Shown: piece by piece, positions 23,992-33,218 of the stretch
Position numbering within the stretch: position 1 is the stretch's first letter
Layout: every line of letters starts with the position of its first letter
Source of the DNA: CBDBCK01 sp965203345
GTDB lineage: Bacteria; Chloroflexota; Dehalococcoidia; Lucifugimonadales; Lucifugimonadaceae
Direction of reading: 5' to 3'
Length of the DNA stretch: 64,000 bases
Assembly: GCA_965203345.1 (NCBI GenBank)
Contig: CBDBCK010000027.1
Coordinates: 62,001 to 126,000, forward strand
Program-made: the position numbers and the translations under genes
The notes under the pieces: model-generated
Databases searched by the model: none
Told to the model about the DNA's origin: nothing
Seen by the model: only the letters and a program-made list of their open reading frames with translations

Positions 23992-26772
23992 ATGTCTAAA
24001 CCCAAAACTCTAATCATCAACTCCCCGTACTCTGAGCCTTCCCAACACTGGATATTCGTTGAAGAGGGACAATCACTTGAACTTGCAGGAGGCCGTCGTT
24101 CGGCCGGATATATGATTGCCAATCCTAATGCAAGGCCGTATCGAGACAGGGGTATCTTTGTTGAACTGCCACTGGTCAATCAGATCCGCCAGCGTGTTGA
24201 AGCCTGGCGTAAGGCGAATTATCCGGGGATTACTGGCATTACAAAAGCGTTGCTGGATCATTGGAAAGACGGCGAACAGAGAGAATACCCGTTTTTCTTC
24301 TGCCAGCTTGAGGCCATTGAAACACTGATATGGCTTTTTGAATCTCCTGATTCTGAAAAGGTCGGCATTGATATTCCCACTGATGGCGGAGAGTTCAGCC
24401 GTATTTGTTCCAAACTGGCCACCGGAACCGGAAAGACCGTTGTTATGGCGATGCTGATTGCATGGCAGGCTATTAACCGCGCCACTTACCCCCGTGACGG
24501 TCGTTTTTCCCGGAATATCTTTATCGTTGCGCCTAACCTTACGGTCAGAGAGCGCCTTTCTGTTTTAGATCCTGCGGATCCGGCGAACTACTATGAGGCA
24601 TTCGGCATCATCCCGCGGTCTTTGCGTGAGAAACTCTATCAGGCCAAGGTTCTTATAAGGAACTGGCACGTTCTGAACTGGGAGACCGAGGAAAAAATCC
24701 GAAGCAAAAAAGGCGTTGACAAACGCGGAGCTAAAAGCGATGAGGCGTATACCCGTGAAGTGCTTGGTGATATGGCAAACACCCGCAATTTGATTGTGAT
24801 TAACGACGAGGCGCACCATGCTTGGCGCGTTCCGGCGGGTTCGAAAATAAGAGGCGTCAAAAAGGAAGATATAGACGAAGCCACAAAATGGGTTGGCGGA
24901 CTTGACCGCATACACAAAACACGAGGCATTTTGAACTGTTTTGACTTTTCTGCTACGCCTTTTTCGCCTATCGGGAGGAAATCATCGGAAGAAGCACTGT
25001 TTGGGTGGATAGTGAGCGACTTCGGACTGAATGACGCCATTGAATCGGGGCTTGTAAAAACTCCGCGCATTGTGGTGCGTGATGACGCTTTGGTGGACCC
25101 GAAAACCTATAAATCTCGTCTTTATCATATATACAGCGACTCGGAAGTCAAAGATGACCTGAGCCGCCGTAAGGCCGAACCTCACGAACCATTACCTGCT
25201 CTGGTAACAAACGCTTATGCTTTGCTGGGAGCGGATTGGGAAAAAACGAAAGACAAGTGGGCTAGGCGTGAGACGCCTCCGGTAATGATCACAGTGGCAA
25301 ACAGCACGGAAACGGCAGCGCGAATCAAACACACGTTTGACAACGGGGGCATATTAGTTGATTCGCTGTGTGAACCCGAGGGTATCCTGCATATTGACTC
25401 AAAGGTGTTAAAACAAGCCGAGGATAAAGAACCGGAGCCGCAAACTGTTAGAGCGAGAGACGAGGAAGGTAAAGGAACCCGGAAAGTAACTCAAAAAAAA
25501 CGGGCCGACATTCTGCGTGAGCAGGTAAACACGGTCGGGCAGGAAGGCAAACCCGGTGCTCGGATACAGAATGTCATCTCTGTGGGGATGCTGTCTGAAG
25601 GTTGGGACGCGCGAACGGTTACCCAAATTATGGGTTTGAGGGCCTTTACAAGCCAGTTACTTTGCGAGCAGGTTATCGGGCGCGGGCTTAGGCGGGCATC
25701 TTATGAAGTTAACGAGGACACGGGACAGTTTGATGCGGAGTACGTCAATGTGTTTGGTGTGCCGTTCAGCTTTCTTCCACACGAGGAGACCGACAGTTCC
25801 CCGCCACCGCCCAGTCAGAAAATCACCATACAGCCGGTTGACGAGAAAAGAGGATTTGCCATTAGATGGCCCAATGTCATCAGAATAGAGAGGACTTATA
25901 AACCGGAACTTTGGGTTGAGTGGGAAAACGTTAACCCATTGGAACTTGATGCTTCACAAACTGTGGCAATCGTGGAAATTGCCCCAACAGTTAACGGGGA
26001 GCCGGATCTTTCTAAAATCACGGATATAGATCTTGAAGAGTTGACGAAGAAATTCCGCAAACAGAAAATGATTTTCAGTTCTGCGCAAACTGTTTGGAAA
26101 GAGATGAAGCCGAACTGGAAGGCTTCCGAGGCCGTACTGATAGCGGAGCTTGTACGGCTTACAGAGCAGTTTCTTGACTCGGATCGTATCCGGATAGTGC
26201 CCGAGCTTTTCAATCAGAATGAAAAGCGCAGACAGTTTGTCATAGCGCTCAACATGGCCAAGATGATCCGGCATTTCTGGCAAGCCATAGATTTCAATAA
26301 TACCGAGAGAACCGCGCTTGTTTTGGACAGCAACCATCCCATCCGTTCAACCAACGATATGCGCCCATGGCGAACCGGAAAACCCTGTGAATTCACCAGG
26401 AAAAGCCACATCAATCGTTGCGTTTTCGATAGCACCTGGGAAGCGTCCGAGGCGTTTGAACTGGATAGAAACAGAGAGGTTTCGTCCTGGGTAAAGAACG
26501 ACCATCTAGGTTTTGAAGTGCTGTACGTACACAATGGCGTGGTCAGAAAATACCGCCCTGATTTTCTCATCCGAATGGAATCTGGGGAGTACCTAGTGCT
26601 GGAAACAAAAGGGCAACAGACCGAGCATGACGACACCAAGCACAACTATATGAAAGAATGGGTCAAAGCCGTCAGCGAACACGGCGGATTCGGCCAGTGG
26701 CGGTTTGAAGTGTCCAGAAGGCCGGCGGATATAAAAGACGTTCTTGCAAGGAAGACGAAGGTTTATAGCTAA
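23992..26772 (+). CDS. Type III-like restriction endonuclease subunit (Res helicase-nuclease)
   Basis: This superfamily 2 helicase with a C-terminal nuclease is the partner of the methyltransferase at 15.3 kb. Motifs in order: Walker A ATGTGKT (about residue 144), INDEAHHAW (DEAH box, about 270), DFSATPF (motif III) and QVIGRGLRR (motif VI). The C-terminus carries PDFLIRMESGEYLVLETKGQ, which fits a PD-(D/E)XK nuclease site. The opening TLIINSPYSEPSQHW matches a recognised Res-like family (BPTD_3080 type). I chose ATG at 23992; a TTG at 23965 would add nine residues. It lies just behind the AlbA_2 gene and ends the six-gene operon. Confidence 0.9.
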   Translation: MSKPKTLIINSPYSEPSQHWIFVEEGQSLELAGGRRSAGYMIANPNARPYRDRGIFVELPLVNQIRQRVEAWRKANYPGITGITKALLDHWKDGEQREYPFFFCQLEAIETLIWLFESPDSEKVGIDIPTDGGEFSRICSKLATGTGKTVVMAMLIAWQAINRATYPRDGRFSRNIFIVAPNLTVRERLSVLDPADPANYYEAFGIIPRSLREKLYQAKVLIRNWHVLNWETEEKIRSKKGVDKRGAKSDEAYTREVLGDMANTRNLIVINDEAHHAWRVPAGSKIRGVKKEDIDEATKWVGGLDRIHKTRGILNCFDFSATPFSPIGRKSSEEALFGWIVSDFGLNDAIESGLVKTPRIVVRDDALVDPKTYKSRLYHIYSDSEVKDDLSRRKAEPHEPLPALVTNAYALLGADWEKTKDKWARRETPPVMITVANSTETAARIKHTFDNGGILVDSLCEPEGILHIDSKVLKQAEDKEPEPQTVRARDEEGKGTRKVTQKKRADILREQVNTVGQEGKPGARIQNVISVGMLSEGWDARTVTQIMGLRAFTSQLLCEQVIGRGLRRASYEVNEDTGQFDAEYVNVFGVPFSFLPHEETDSSPPPPSQKITIQPVDEKRGFAIRWPNVIRIERTYKPELWVEWENVNPLELDASQTVAIVEIAPTVNGEPDLSKITDIDLEELTKKFRKQKMIFSSAQTVWKEMKPNWKASEAVLIAELVRLTEQFLDSDRIRIVPELFNQNEKRRQFVIALNMAKMIRHFWQAIDFNNTERTALVLDSNHPIRSTNDMRPWRTGKPCEFTRKSHINRCVFDSTWEASEAFELDRNREVSSWVKNDHLGFEVLYVHNGVVRKYRPDFLIRMESGEYLVLETKGQQTEHDDTKHNYMKEWVKAVSEHGGFGQWRFEVSRRPADIKDVLARKTKVYS

Positions 26773-26867
26773 AGCGATAGTGGTGATATCTACTATAGGA
26801 TGAAGTTTCAAGGTGATAGAAATGGACAATTAGCCTTACGTGGTAGATCACCAGCGAGGCTGAATAT

Positions 26868-28532
26868 ATGCTGATAAAGGTAAAAACAGTACTGAAAAGT
26901 TTGCCGATTCTGCCGGTGGCATTTAGGTTCTTCGTTCGACGAGCGAGGAACTGGTTGGCAAAGAGAGATTTGTTGTACCGGATGAAGCTTTTGCAAGCAC
27001 AGACCGACAAGCTGCCTAAGCTTGGCAATGAAGAAGTGGTGCGTCTCGTATTGTCCGGTAAAGATCCGGACGTCTTGTCTGAAATTGCACAGTCCAGGCT
27101 TACATTCATCCGCGATCAAATGTTGGAGCGCGTTGGAGAACCAGACAGGGCGCCGAACGTGGTAATAATCCTTGCGGATGATCTGGGTTGGGATGAAGTA
27201 GGCTGTCTGAACAAGCAGGTAAAGGAGACGCCTTCACTAGATGAGATGGCGTCGTCGGGCGTTTTGTTTGATCGTTTCTACTCGGCGTCTCCCATATGCT
27301 CTCCTACCCGCGCCAGCGTATTGACCGGTCGAGTGCCAGCGCGGTCGCGTATGACTATGTCCTCTGTACTTCCAGAAGAAGAGATAACCCTTCCCCAATG
27401 TTTGAGGGCTTTAGGGTATCGGACGGCACATTTCGGTAAATGGCATATAGGCTTCTTTGAAGATCCACCTTACACCTTTGCGAGTCTAGGAGCCCCCAGG
27501 GAGGCCTTGCATCATCTGAAAGATCGAATGACAAGCGCACGCTATACCCCGGGCAAAGCCGGTTACGAACAGTGGCTTTCTGTAGATATAGCACAACACA
27601 AGAACGAGTACGGGATATGGCGCTTTTCGGAGCTGGACTATGTAGAGCAGGCAAACGGAAAATTCATAAAGACTCCCGGACATGACGGCTTCGTAGATGA
27701 TCACTTTACGGACGCAGCATCTGCTTTTATGGAGGATTGTGTAAAGGAGAAGAAACCGTTTATGGCGATGTTATCTCTCAGAATGCCACACGTATTTTTT
27801 TATGAGGATAGGGTCACTATGGGATATTCAGGCGGTGAAAAGGTATCCCTTCCGGAGAAATATCGCTGCTTGAGCAGCTCGCAGCTGTACCCCGAGGTAG
27901 TTAAGGCTATTGATGATCAGGTTAAGCGGATAAGGGACAAGTTGCGTGAGTTGAGAGTGGAAGACGACACCTTGTTGTGGTTCATGAGCGACAATGGCCC
28001 TGAGTATCAGCTATGGGGGCGAGAAAATCATAATGCCTTGGCTGGTGGGAAATTCGCTCACTATGACAATGGCACACGCGTCCCTTCCATCGTTGAATGG
28101 CCTTCGGGGGCTTCCGCTGGACTGACGTTGTCCGACCTGTCCAGCACTTGCGACGTGCTGCCTACAATTTTGGAGGCCGTCGGGTATCGGCTTCAAGGTA
28201 GAAATGTTGATGGGGAGAGCCTGCGCTTCTTCAAGGGAGACGTACCTGCTGAAATCAGGAAGCCGCTCGTCATATTTGATGACCATGAACAGAAATGGGC
28301 TAACGTTCTAGACGGCAACGATAAGCTCACGTTATTTTTTGAATCAGAAGGCGGCTATTTCCCGCGTCACTCCGAAGACGCAGCGCAGATAAAGCTGTTT
28401 GACATGTCGCAAGATCCTAAAGAGGAGAACGACCTTCTAGCGGAGAGGCCTGATCGCGTCTCCGCGATTAGGGAGATATACGATGCTGCCGTCTCTTCAA
28501 TATTGGATAGCAGGCGAGGTTTGGACTATTAG
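26868..28532 (+). CDS. Sulfatase (formylglycine-dependent, arylsulfatase type)
   Basis: The 554-residue enzyme contains the sulfatase core: the metal-binding LADDLGWDEVG (about residue 102) and the modification site CSPTR (about 144-148), where Cys becomes formylglycine, followed by ASVLTGR. Later blocks include GKWHIG, MSDNGPEY and a C-terminal PLVIFDDHEQKW. It should hydrolyse a sulfate ester. The first 95 or so residues are an extension with no sulfatase similarity. It starts with a basic and hydrophobic segment but no clean signal peptide, so location is uncertain. Sequence composition returns to that of the core genome here, so it is probably outside the defence operon. No maturase (FGE) gene is visible in the window. 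Confidence 0.9.
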   Translation: MLIKVKTVLKSLPILPVAFRFFVRRARNWLAKRDLLYRMKLLQAQTDKLPKLGNEEVVRLVLSGKDPDVLSEIAQSRLTFIRDQMLERVGEPDRAPNVVIILADDLGWDEVGCLNKQVKETPSLDEMASSGVLFDRFYSASPICSPTRASVLTGRVPARSRMTMSSVLPEEEITLPQCLRALGYRTAHFGKWHIGFFEDPPYTFASLGAPREALHHLKDRMTSARYTPGKAGYEQWLSVDIAQHKNEYGIWRFSELDYVEQANGKFIKTPGHDGFVDDHFTDAASAFMEDCVKEKKPFMAMLSLRMPHVFFYEDRVTMGYSGGEKVSLPEKYRCLSSSQLYPEVVKAIDDQVKRIRDKLRELRVEDDTLLWFMSDNGPEYQLWGRENHNALAGGKFAHYDNGTRVPSIVEWPSGASAGLTLSDLSSTCDVLPTILEAVGYRLQGRNVDGESLRFFKGDVPAEIRKPLVIFDDHEQKWANVLDGNDKLTLFFESEGGYFPRHSEDAAQIKLFDMSQDPKEENDLLAERPDRVSAIREIYDAAVSSILDSRRGLDY

Positions 28533-28576
28533 AGATTTGACGAATGGGGGCAGATATAGGTAAAGGGCGCCTGGCC

Positions 28577-29719
28577 TTATGCTTCGCTTTGTTGCCTACG
28601 TTCCCAGCCGGGTTTGAACATGCGCAGAAAACGGTTCTTTCCGTAAGGGTATTTCTTCGCCTCCGCCTCGTTCAAGGTTACCCCTAGTCCTGCAGTGTCG
28701 GGTATAGAGAGACGACCACTTTTGACCTTCTCCCACCCTACAAGGACGTCTGAAGTCCAGGGTTCTAGAAAGTCGTCAAAGCATTCTTGTATGAATATAT
28801 TCTCAGTAACTGCGCATATTTGAAGAGCCGCCATAGTTTTCAGAGGGCTTTCTGCGTTGTGTATCGCCAATTGAGCCTGGAACGATTTGGCTAATGCCGC
28901 TGCTTCTAGAGACGGCCATATACCACCTAACTTGAGCGGCTCCGGATTAATTATGTCTCCAACTCGTGCGGCCAATAGTTCCCTTACCTCTTGGATAGAA
29001 CCACACCGCTCGCCTGCGATTACTCTAACTGGTACGCGACGAGAGACTTCCGCCAAAGCCTCCACGTCTGTGGAGAAAACGGGGGTTTCAAGCCAGGTGA
29101 TGCGATACTTGTCGAACCTTGTCCCTATTTCAACGGCGGTGTTTATGGAGAAGCGGTCGTGCGCTTCTATCATGATGTCTGTATCTTCGCCTACCGCTTC
29201 TCTAACTGCGGCGACGATGCTCTCTGCAAAGCGCGCTTCGCTTCTGCTCATGGACTGATACGCGCTGCCGAACGGATCAAACTTTATAGCTGTATAGCCA
29301 GATCGGGTTACCGTTTCAGCCAGCCGCGCAAACTCTTCAGGAGAGCGCTCTCCCGAGTACCAACCGTTTGCATAAACCCTTACGTCGTCCCGCACCTTAC
29401 CTCCGAGTAGGCGCCATACGGGAACCCCCAGGCTCTTACCCAACAGATCCCAGCAAGCCATCTCAATGCCTGACATAGCGTGAGTTATACGCAGGAAGCC
29501 CGATAGGTAAAGGTCGTACCATATCGAGCGCAGCGCCCTTGGGTCTTTGCCTATGACTAGATGCTTGACCTCCTCTATACCTGCAACTACGGAGGCCGTC
29601 TCCAGTCCGGCAGTCGCTTCGCCGAGTCCGGTTAGGCCTTGGTCGGTATCAACGGTTACGAATATCCAGTTCTTCCATGGATTGCCTACAACGGTTGTCC
29701 TGATATCGGTTATGAGCAT
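28577..29719 (-). CDS. Enolase-superfamily (mandelate racemase / muconate lactonizing) dehydratase
   Basis: The 380-residue protein has the capping domain (residues 1-120) and the TIM-barrel of the enolase superfamily. Visible catalytic features are IKFDP at the second strand, the three metal ligands in MIEAHDRF, WLETPV and IAGERCG, and the IHNAESP block near the barrel end with its His. The pattern is closest to acid-sugar dehydratases of the DgoD/RspA type rather than racemases with KxK. The likely role is dehydration of a sugar acid to a 2-keto-3-deoxy acid; the substrate is not readable. It is on the same strand as the SDR and TIM-barrel genes upstream (118-base gap), so the three may form one catabolic unit. 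Confidence 0.88.
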   Translation of the reverse strand: MLITDIRTTVVGNPWKNWIFVTVDTDQGLTGLGEATAGLETASVVAGIEEVKHLVIGKDPRALRSIWYDLYLSGFLRITHAMSGIEMACWDLLGKSLGVPVWRLLGGKVRDDVRVYANGWYSGERSPEEFARLAETVTRSGYTAIKFDPFGSAYQSMSRSEARFAESIVAAVREAVGEDTDIMIEAHDRFSINTAVEIGTRFDKYRITWLETPVFSTDVEALAEVSRRVPVRVIAGERCGSIQEVRELLAARVGDIINPEPLKLGGIWPSLEAAALAKSFQAQLAIHNAESPLKTMAALQICAVTENIFIQECFDDFLEPWTSDVLVGWEKVKSGRLSIPDTAGLGVTLNEAEAKKYPYGKNRFLRMFKPGWERRQQSEA

Positions 29720-29837
29720 GATCTTTTATAGTATGTGCAGTAGCAGGCTGTAGGCCATTAGAGGTAAGGGTGTTCCTATCTTAGTGGCTATGGTCTGTTT
29801 TGTTTGGGGGCAACGTCCCGTGAAGAGCAAACAGCCA

Positions 29838-30596
29838 TTATATTGTACGTATTGAGCCTCGTACGGCGGAGGCCTCGTCGCTTATAGCCCATGCAAACAC
29901 CTTGGCTACGTCTTCAGGACTTGCCAGTGCATGTAGCTTTTCTTTTAGGCTTCCCTCTTGCTCCTCCATTTCGTGACTGGTTCGGACTTGAGCAGTTTTG
30001 AGAGGGGTTGCGACCTGCCCGGGCAGGATATCTACTACACGTATATTTTTGTTCTTAATGCGCGATTGCATAACCATTGACAAGCCGTGTACTCCTCCCT
30101 TGGAGGCACCGTAGGCGAAGGAGGAAGAGCCTCCAAGGACGCCGGCGCCGGATGACGTGAGCACTATGACGCCGCCTTTGCTAGACATAAGGCGTGCAGC
30201 TTCTCGCACAGCTAGAAAAGAACCTCGTAGATTGATAGCGATTACTCTATCCCAAGTCTCTATGGGGAACTCCTCCAGGTGCTGAGACGCTCCTTCTAAT
30301 ATGCCTGCTAGATGTACTAGCGCGTCTATACCGCCCAGAAACTGAAACGCCTCCGCGAAGGCATCTATGACCGACTGTTCTTCAGCTATGTCGGTCTTTA
30401 TGAAATTGGTCTTGGCGCCGACGTTTCTTATCGCGGTTACCGTCTCAAGAGCGCCCGCTTCGTTGATATCAAGCAGGGCAGTCTCTGCGCCGCTTTTGCC
30501 CAAGAGCAGGGCAGTTTCGCGACCTATTCCGGTTGCAGCTCCTGTAACGACTATGCGCTTGTTCTTCAGAGAGGGCAAGAAGACGTCTTTGTTCAT
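29838..30596 (-). CDS. SDR family NAD(P)-dependent oxidoreductase
   Basis: This is a classical short-chain dehydrogenase of 252 residues: cofactor loop TGAATGIGRE (residues 19-28), LVHLAGIL in place of the usual NNAG, the catalytic SS...Y...K set (LTSSGAG and YGASKGG) and a PGQVATPL turn. It should oxidise or reduce an alcohol/ketone. It starts 2 bases after the end of the epimerase-like gene, so the pair is co-transcribed, and the dehydratase lies next downstream. That suggests an oxidation step in the same sugar or polyol pathway. The NNAG to HLAG change is a mild deviation seen in other SDRs. Confidence 0.9.
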   Translation of the reverse strand: MNKDVFLPSLKNKRIVVTGAATGIGRETALLLGKSGAETALLDINEAGALETVTAIRNVGAKTNFIKTDIAEEQSVIDAFAEAFQFLGGIDALVHLAGILEGASQHLEEFPIETWDRVIAINLRGSFLAVREAARLMSSKGGVIVLTSSGAGVLGGSSSFAYGASKGGVHGLSMVMQSRIKNKNIRVVDILPGQVATPLKTAQVRTSHEMEEQEGSLKEKLHALASPEDVAKVFAWAISDEASAVRGSIRTI

Positions 30597-30598
30597 TT

Positions 30599-31462
30599 CT
30601 AATCCCAGCTTATTCCGGCTTTATCCGCCGCTTTTCGTAAGCCGTCCGCGGCAAGAGGCACGTCTTTATCGGGTAGATGCTCTATAAGAACGTGTGCGTC
30701 TGGGTAGACTCGTTGCATACCCTGGAGAAAAGCAGCTTGATCCAGCATAGCCCCCGGTGAACCTATTATGGTTTCCTCAAAGCTCGGCAGAAGGCTCTCG
30801 CGTATAGTGAAGTCCTTGGCGTGGGCTCCTATGATTTTGTCACCCAGTAGGCTGTAAAAACGTTCTATCAGTGCTTTATTGTCGTATGCATCTTCCAGTG
30901 ACCCTATGAAGTTTACTGGATCCATGTTGAAGCATAACGCCTTTGAATCTACAGCGTCTATCAGGTCTTTCATCCTCTCCGGCGAGTATATGGGGCACAC
31001 TATACCCCCTTCGGTTGCCAACCGTACTCCCTCGTTTGCGGCGACGGTGCAAACTTTCTTGGTTGAGTCTACCAGACGGTCGAAAGTCTGTTCAGAGAAG
31101 TTTTCTGGGTGCGGAAGCCAAGGGCCTTTTGGATTCAGGCTGCCAGGACGCAGATAGGTATTAGGCGAACCAAGCCTGGCCGTAAGGTTTATCATCCGCT
31201 TCAGCGTCTTGACGGTGGCCGCTCGTTCCGCTTCGTCTTCGGCGATGAGGCCACCGCCGTAGTTTCCCACTGTCTGGGGAATAGGGAACCCCCGGGAGCT
31301 GTATAGTGACTTGAGCCGTTGCACCAGTTTATCCTCGATGTTCGATGGATTGTCAACCCTTATCTGAACCGTCTTGAAGCCTAGCTCTACCGCTTTATCA
31401 AGGACGTGTGTTGTTATCTTTCGGCAATCCCCGTTGACTAGACCTGCTACACCTAAAAGCAT
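30599..31462 (-). CDS. Sugar phosphate isomerase/epimerase-like TIM-barrel protein
   Basis: The 287-residue product belongs to the xylose isomerase-like TIM-barrel (AP endonuclease 2) superfamily. Candidate metal ligands are in order: Glu in LATEGG, Asp in NMDPVNF, His in GAHAKDF and Glu in LIEHLPD near the C-terminus. These proteins isomerise or epimerise sugars and related polyols. It is the first gene of the minus-strand set followed by the SDR (2-base gap) and the enolase-superfamily gene. The three activities together (epimerase, dehydrogenase, dehydratase) are a familiar combination for catabolism of an unusual sugar or sugar acid. Confidence 0.85.
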   Translation of the reverse strand: MLLGVAGLVNGDCRKITTHVLDKAVELGFKTVQIRVDNPSNIEDKLVQRLKSLYSSRGFPIPQTVGNYGGGLIAEDEAERAATVKTLKRMINLTARLGSPNTYLRPGSLNPKGPWLPHPENFSEQTFDRLVDSTKKVCTVAANEGVRLATEGGIVCPIYSPERMKDLIDAVDSKALCFNMDPVNFIGSLEDAYDNKALIERFYSLLGDKIIGAHAKDFTIRESLLPSFEETIIGSPGAMLDQAAFLQGMQRVYPDAHVLIEHLPDKDVPLAADGLRKAADKAGISWD

Positions 31463-31741
31463 GTTTTCTCCATCTGATATTAGTCGTTACTGTGACTCTA
31501 AAGATTTAACAGACGTTTATTCAACGTATGACGCCGAAACCTCGCGACGTTTAGCGGTGCATATAGCGCGCTGATAGCATTTAATCATATTTGAACCCTT
31601 TACGAGTTGACGTATAAAAAGATTTGCTCAGGATTTCTGAATGACTGCCCTAAATTTAATAGATGCCTTGTTGCTACCAGTAGTTTTATGGCAAAGACGG
31701 GTTAACTGGGACGACGTTTTCAAGTGCCATAGAAAGATTTA

Positions 31742-33145
31742 ATGACGACGACTCATACCGATTCGGAGAAGATAGAGGCGGATAGTTTTGAGAGTATCTC
31801 CGTGCGAGTCCACGAACAACTTGAAGAAGTTGAACGTCTTATCAAGGAGAGTAAAGCGGAGGAAGCCGCATCTGTACTTAACCAGATGCAGGCGGCCGAT
31901 CTGTCAGAAACTATCCTTTCAGTTCCTCATAAGTTTCGGAGTGAGCTGCTGGGATATATAACAGATGCTTTGCTTGTGGAAGCACTTGAAGATATGAGTC
32001 CGGAGTACGCTGCGGAAATGGTCTTTATGCTGGATGAAGAACGGACGCCCCTGATGCTGGATAAGGTCTCTTCCAAAACCGCCGCTGATATCCTTCGTGC
32101 CTCCGACTGGGACAAGGCAAGCTGGGTGCTTGCACGTATGTCTTCCCGTAAGGACTTGGGCGAGCTGTTAATGTACGCTGATGAGGACGCTGGCGGCATA
32201 ATGGACATCTCCATGCAAGTATTGCGGGCACACTGGAGTACGCCTTACGCTATAAACGTGTTGAGAATGTCCGAACGAGGCAAAGAGGACTTAAGCCATC
32301 TTTTTGCGTTAGACGATGAAAATAGAGTAGTTGGCCGCCTCGATTTTCCAGATTTGGTCTTTGCTTCGCCCGGTTCTACTGTAGAGGACGTTATGCGGAG
32401 AGATTTTGTCTCCGTGAAGGCCGGAACCGACCAAGAAGAAGCTGCGTTGCTCGCCCGGCGCTACCATATGCCAAACCTGCCTGTAACAGATGACGAAGGA
32501 AGGCTGGAAGGGGTGATTTCTGCTGAAGACCTTCAGAAGGTATCGGCACAAGAGGCCACAGAAGACATGTATCTGATGGCGGGAGTGCAGGCCGGTGATA
32601 GGGTGGTAGGCCCCATAGCTACCTCAATACGCAACCGCTTGCCCTGGCTTATGACTAACATAGTTGCGGTAAGCATAGTGGCGATTTTCCTGACCCTCTT
32701 TGCAACTACTCTGGATACAATTTCTATCCTTGCTGTATACCTTCCTATGATAATGAATCAGGCAGGGGTAGCGGGGACACAGGTTACAACGTTAATAGTG
32801 CGGGGGTTGGCCGTAGGGGAAGTCTCAACGCAGAATACTTTGCGACTTCTAGGCAGAGAGTATATGGTTGCGGGTGTAAACGGACTCATGGTTTCATTGG
32901 CTATGGGGGTGCTCGTAGGTCTCTGGCGTCAAGATGTTTACTTAGGCGTGGTGATTTTCGTAGCAATGCTCATATCGTACTTTGTAGCTGCCTCCGGGGG
33001 TGTGTTGATACCGCTGGGGATGAAGAAATTCAAGGTAGATCCTGCTACTGCCTCCGGAGTGGTGCTGACAATGTTTACTGATATGGCTGGGGGAATTGCT
33101 TACTTGGGCTTGGCGACGGTGTTCATTGAGTTGTTGCGAAAATGA
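31742..33145 (+). CDS. mgtE: Magnesium transporter MgtE
   Basis: The 467-residue protein has the MgtE architecture: an N-terminal superhelical domain (residues 1-150, with a DEDAGGIM motif at its end), a CBS pair (about 190-265, with DVMRRDFVSV and LPVTDDEGRLEGVI) and a five-helix membrane domain from about residue 290 beginning RNRLPWLMTNIV. It is a Mg2+ channel gated by Mg2+ binding to the cytosolic domains. The pore-region motif normally reads GGNxGxQ; here it is AGVAGTQ. I found no M-box riboswitch in the 280-base upstream gap. It stands alone, with a convergent ligase gene downstream. Confidence 0.92.
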   Translation: MTTTHTDSEKIEADSFESISVRVHEQLEEVERLIKESKAEEAASVLNQMQAADLSETILSVPHKFRSELLGYITDALLVEALEDMSPEYAAEMVFMLDEERTPLMLDKVSSKTAADILRASDWDKASWVLARMSSRKDLGELLMYADEDAGGIMDISMQVLRAHWSTPYAINVLRMSERGKEDLSHLFALDDENRVVGRLDFPDLVFASPGSTVEDVMRRDFVSVKAGTDQEEAALLARRYHMPNLPVTDDEGRLEGVISAEDLQKVSAQEATEDMYLMAGVQAGDRVVGPIATSIRNRLPWLMTNIVAVSIVAIFLTLFATTLDTISILAVYLPMIMNQAGVAGTQVTTLIVRGLAVGEVSTQNTLRLLGREYMVAGVNGLMVSLAMGVLVGLWRQDVYLGVVIFVAMLISYFVAASGGVLIPLGMKKFKVDPATASGVVLTMFTDMAGGIAYLGLATVFIELLRK

Positions 33146-33218
33146 AGATAAAGAGTGATTGTCTACTGATTCCGCGGGTATGTTCAGACCTAAGAGGTAG
33201 ACGTCTATAAAGTTGCCG

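Noticed and set aside
15296..26772. A transposon or integrase bringing in the defence operon
   Set aside because: No transposase, integrase, terminal repeat or tRNA-linked attachment site was found at either edge.
31463..31741. M-box riboswitch ahead of mgtE
   Set aside because: I looked for the conserved M-box segments and did not see them.
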